Positions 7,694-8,095 of a DNA stretch of 8,095 nt are shown piece by piece. The position numbers and the translations under genes were made by a program. A model generated the notes under the pieces. The model had not been told where the DNA came from. It searched no databases and was given only the letters and a program-made list of their open reading frames with translations. How positions within the stretch are numbered: the stretch's first letter is position 1; each line of letters opens with the position of its first letter. This stretch comes from an uncultured Bacilli bacterium (GTDB taxonomy: Bacteria; Bacillota_I; Bacilli_A; RFN20; CAG-449): contig CANQDY010000059.1 of the NCBI GenBank assembly GCA_947593895.1, forward strand, positions 1 to 8,095, read 5' to 3'.

Positions 7694-7722
7694 AAGTCTA
7701 GAAGCTATTTACCTCTAGACTT
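7694..7722 (-). terminator. Hairpin between the upstream gene and the giant lipoprotein gene
   Basis: Perfect 9-bp arms AAGTCTAGA (7722-7714) and TCTAGACTT (7702-7694), extendable by a G-U and a G-C pair to 11 pairs around a 7-base loop. It begins 16 bases after the upstream stop codon (7741-7739). On the minus strand the trailing U-tract is short (four U including the stem end, then A), so termination may be partial. On the plus strand the stem is followed by ACATTTTTT, a better U-tract, but no plus-strand gene is visible to use it. Confidence 0.6.
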
Positions 7723-7738
7723 ACATTTTTTACGAATA

Positions 7739-8095
7739 CTATTTTAATATCCAATCACCAGTCAAATAGCAATTAACATAAATTGTTTTATATCCAATGT
7801 TTTCAAAAACAATTTCGATATTTTTATTAATAAATGTACAGAATTTTTTATTTATAGAATCAATACTATTTGCTTCTGATTTTTTATATCCTTTTTGAGA
7901 TAAAATCGTATTCATTTTATCCATTAATTCAGTCCAATCATTAATGCGGTTATCGCTATCTAAATTGACACTTTGTAAATTGAATGAGAAGCATGGAATT
8001 GATTTAATTACTTCTCCGGAATCATTTACTTTATCATTAGTTTCATGCCATGGTCCAGAAATTACATCACCAAATACAGAAACAATTTCTTTTGG
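7739..8095 (-). CDS. Unrecognised protein, C-terminal part (5' partial)
   Basis: The frame is open from the window edge (first full codon CCA at 8095-8093) to TAG at 7741-7739, giving 118 residues. An internal Met at 7924-7922 could be taken as a start, but the same frame continues upstream without a stop and has no ribosome binding site there, so the gene almost certainly begins outside the window. By eye the part shown has a strand (EVIKSIPCFSFNLQSV), a helix (WTELMDKMNTILSQKGYKKS) and a C-terminal pair of strands (NIEIVFENIGYKTIYVNCYL) ending in GDWILK. This looks like a small alpha/beta module of roughly 85 residues, and the preceding stretch with VFGDVISGPWHE may be the end of another module. 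I do not recognise the family. It is on the same strand as the giant lipoprotein, 69 bp upstream, and may be co-transcribed with it if the intervening hairpin is leaky. Confidence 0.8.
   Translation of the reverse strand, partial: PKEIVSVFGDVISGPWHETNDKVNDSGEVIKSIPCFSFNLQSVNLDSDNRINDWTELMDKMNTILSQKGYKKSEANSIDSINKKFCTFINKNIEIVFENIGYKTIYVNCYLTGDWILK

Noticed and set aside
7739..7924. A separate 61-residue gene starting at the Met codon 7924-7922
   Set aside because: The same frame runs open to the window edge, so the Met is internal to a longer protein.

Overview
This is an AT-rich window of about 30% G+C, judged by eye, in which every gene I can support is on the minus strand. Two of the three genes encode proteins with bacterial lipoprotein signal peptides. 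All reading frames are open with TGA read as stop and TGG used for Trp, so this is the standard bacterial code and not the Mycoplasma/Spoplasma-type code. Low G+C, AGGAGG-type ribosome binding sites, lipobox signal peptides and Ser/Thr-rich linkers point to a low-GC Bacillota or a standard-code mollicute relative, for example an uncultured gut Bacilli lineage. That assignment is inference; no taxonomic marker gene is present.

Layout from right to left, which is the direction of transcription. At 7739-8095 is the C-terminal 118 residues of an unrecognised protein whose start lies outside the window. A hairpin at 7694-7722 follows it. Next is one very large gene (830-7669, 2279 residues) that fills about 85% of the window. 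It encodes a lipid-anchored surface protein with a Ser-rich stalk, seven consecutive bacterial Ig-like domains of Big_3 type, a central beta-rich region containing an eighth Ig-like domain, and four copies of a roughly 225-285-residue super-repeat marked by GSIF and D-G-[FY]-G motifs. A hairpin terminator (762-795) and an operator-like palindrome (736-749) lie in the 198-bp gap before the last gene. That gene (1-631, 3' end off the window) encodes a second lipoprotein. Its stalk is built from 39-bp and 12-bp tandem repeats, followed by the start of W/PT-type surface repeats.

The complete gene and the left-hand gene look like envelope proteins displayed on the outer face of the membrane by an N-terminal lipid. 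Nothing catalytic is visible in either. I see no tRNA, rRNA, CRISPR array, insertion sequence, phage gene or defence module. The most distinctive content is the internal repeat architecture of the giant lipoprotein, the frame-preserving DNA repeat in its neighbour, and the unusual translation-start region of the giant gene (a G6 tract and a 14-bp palindrome over the start codon, just downstream of a hairpin).
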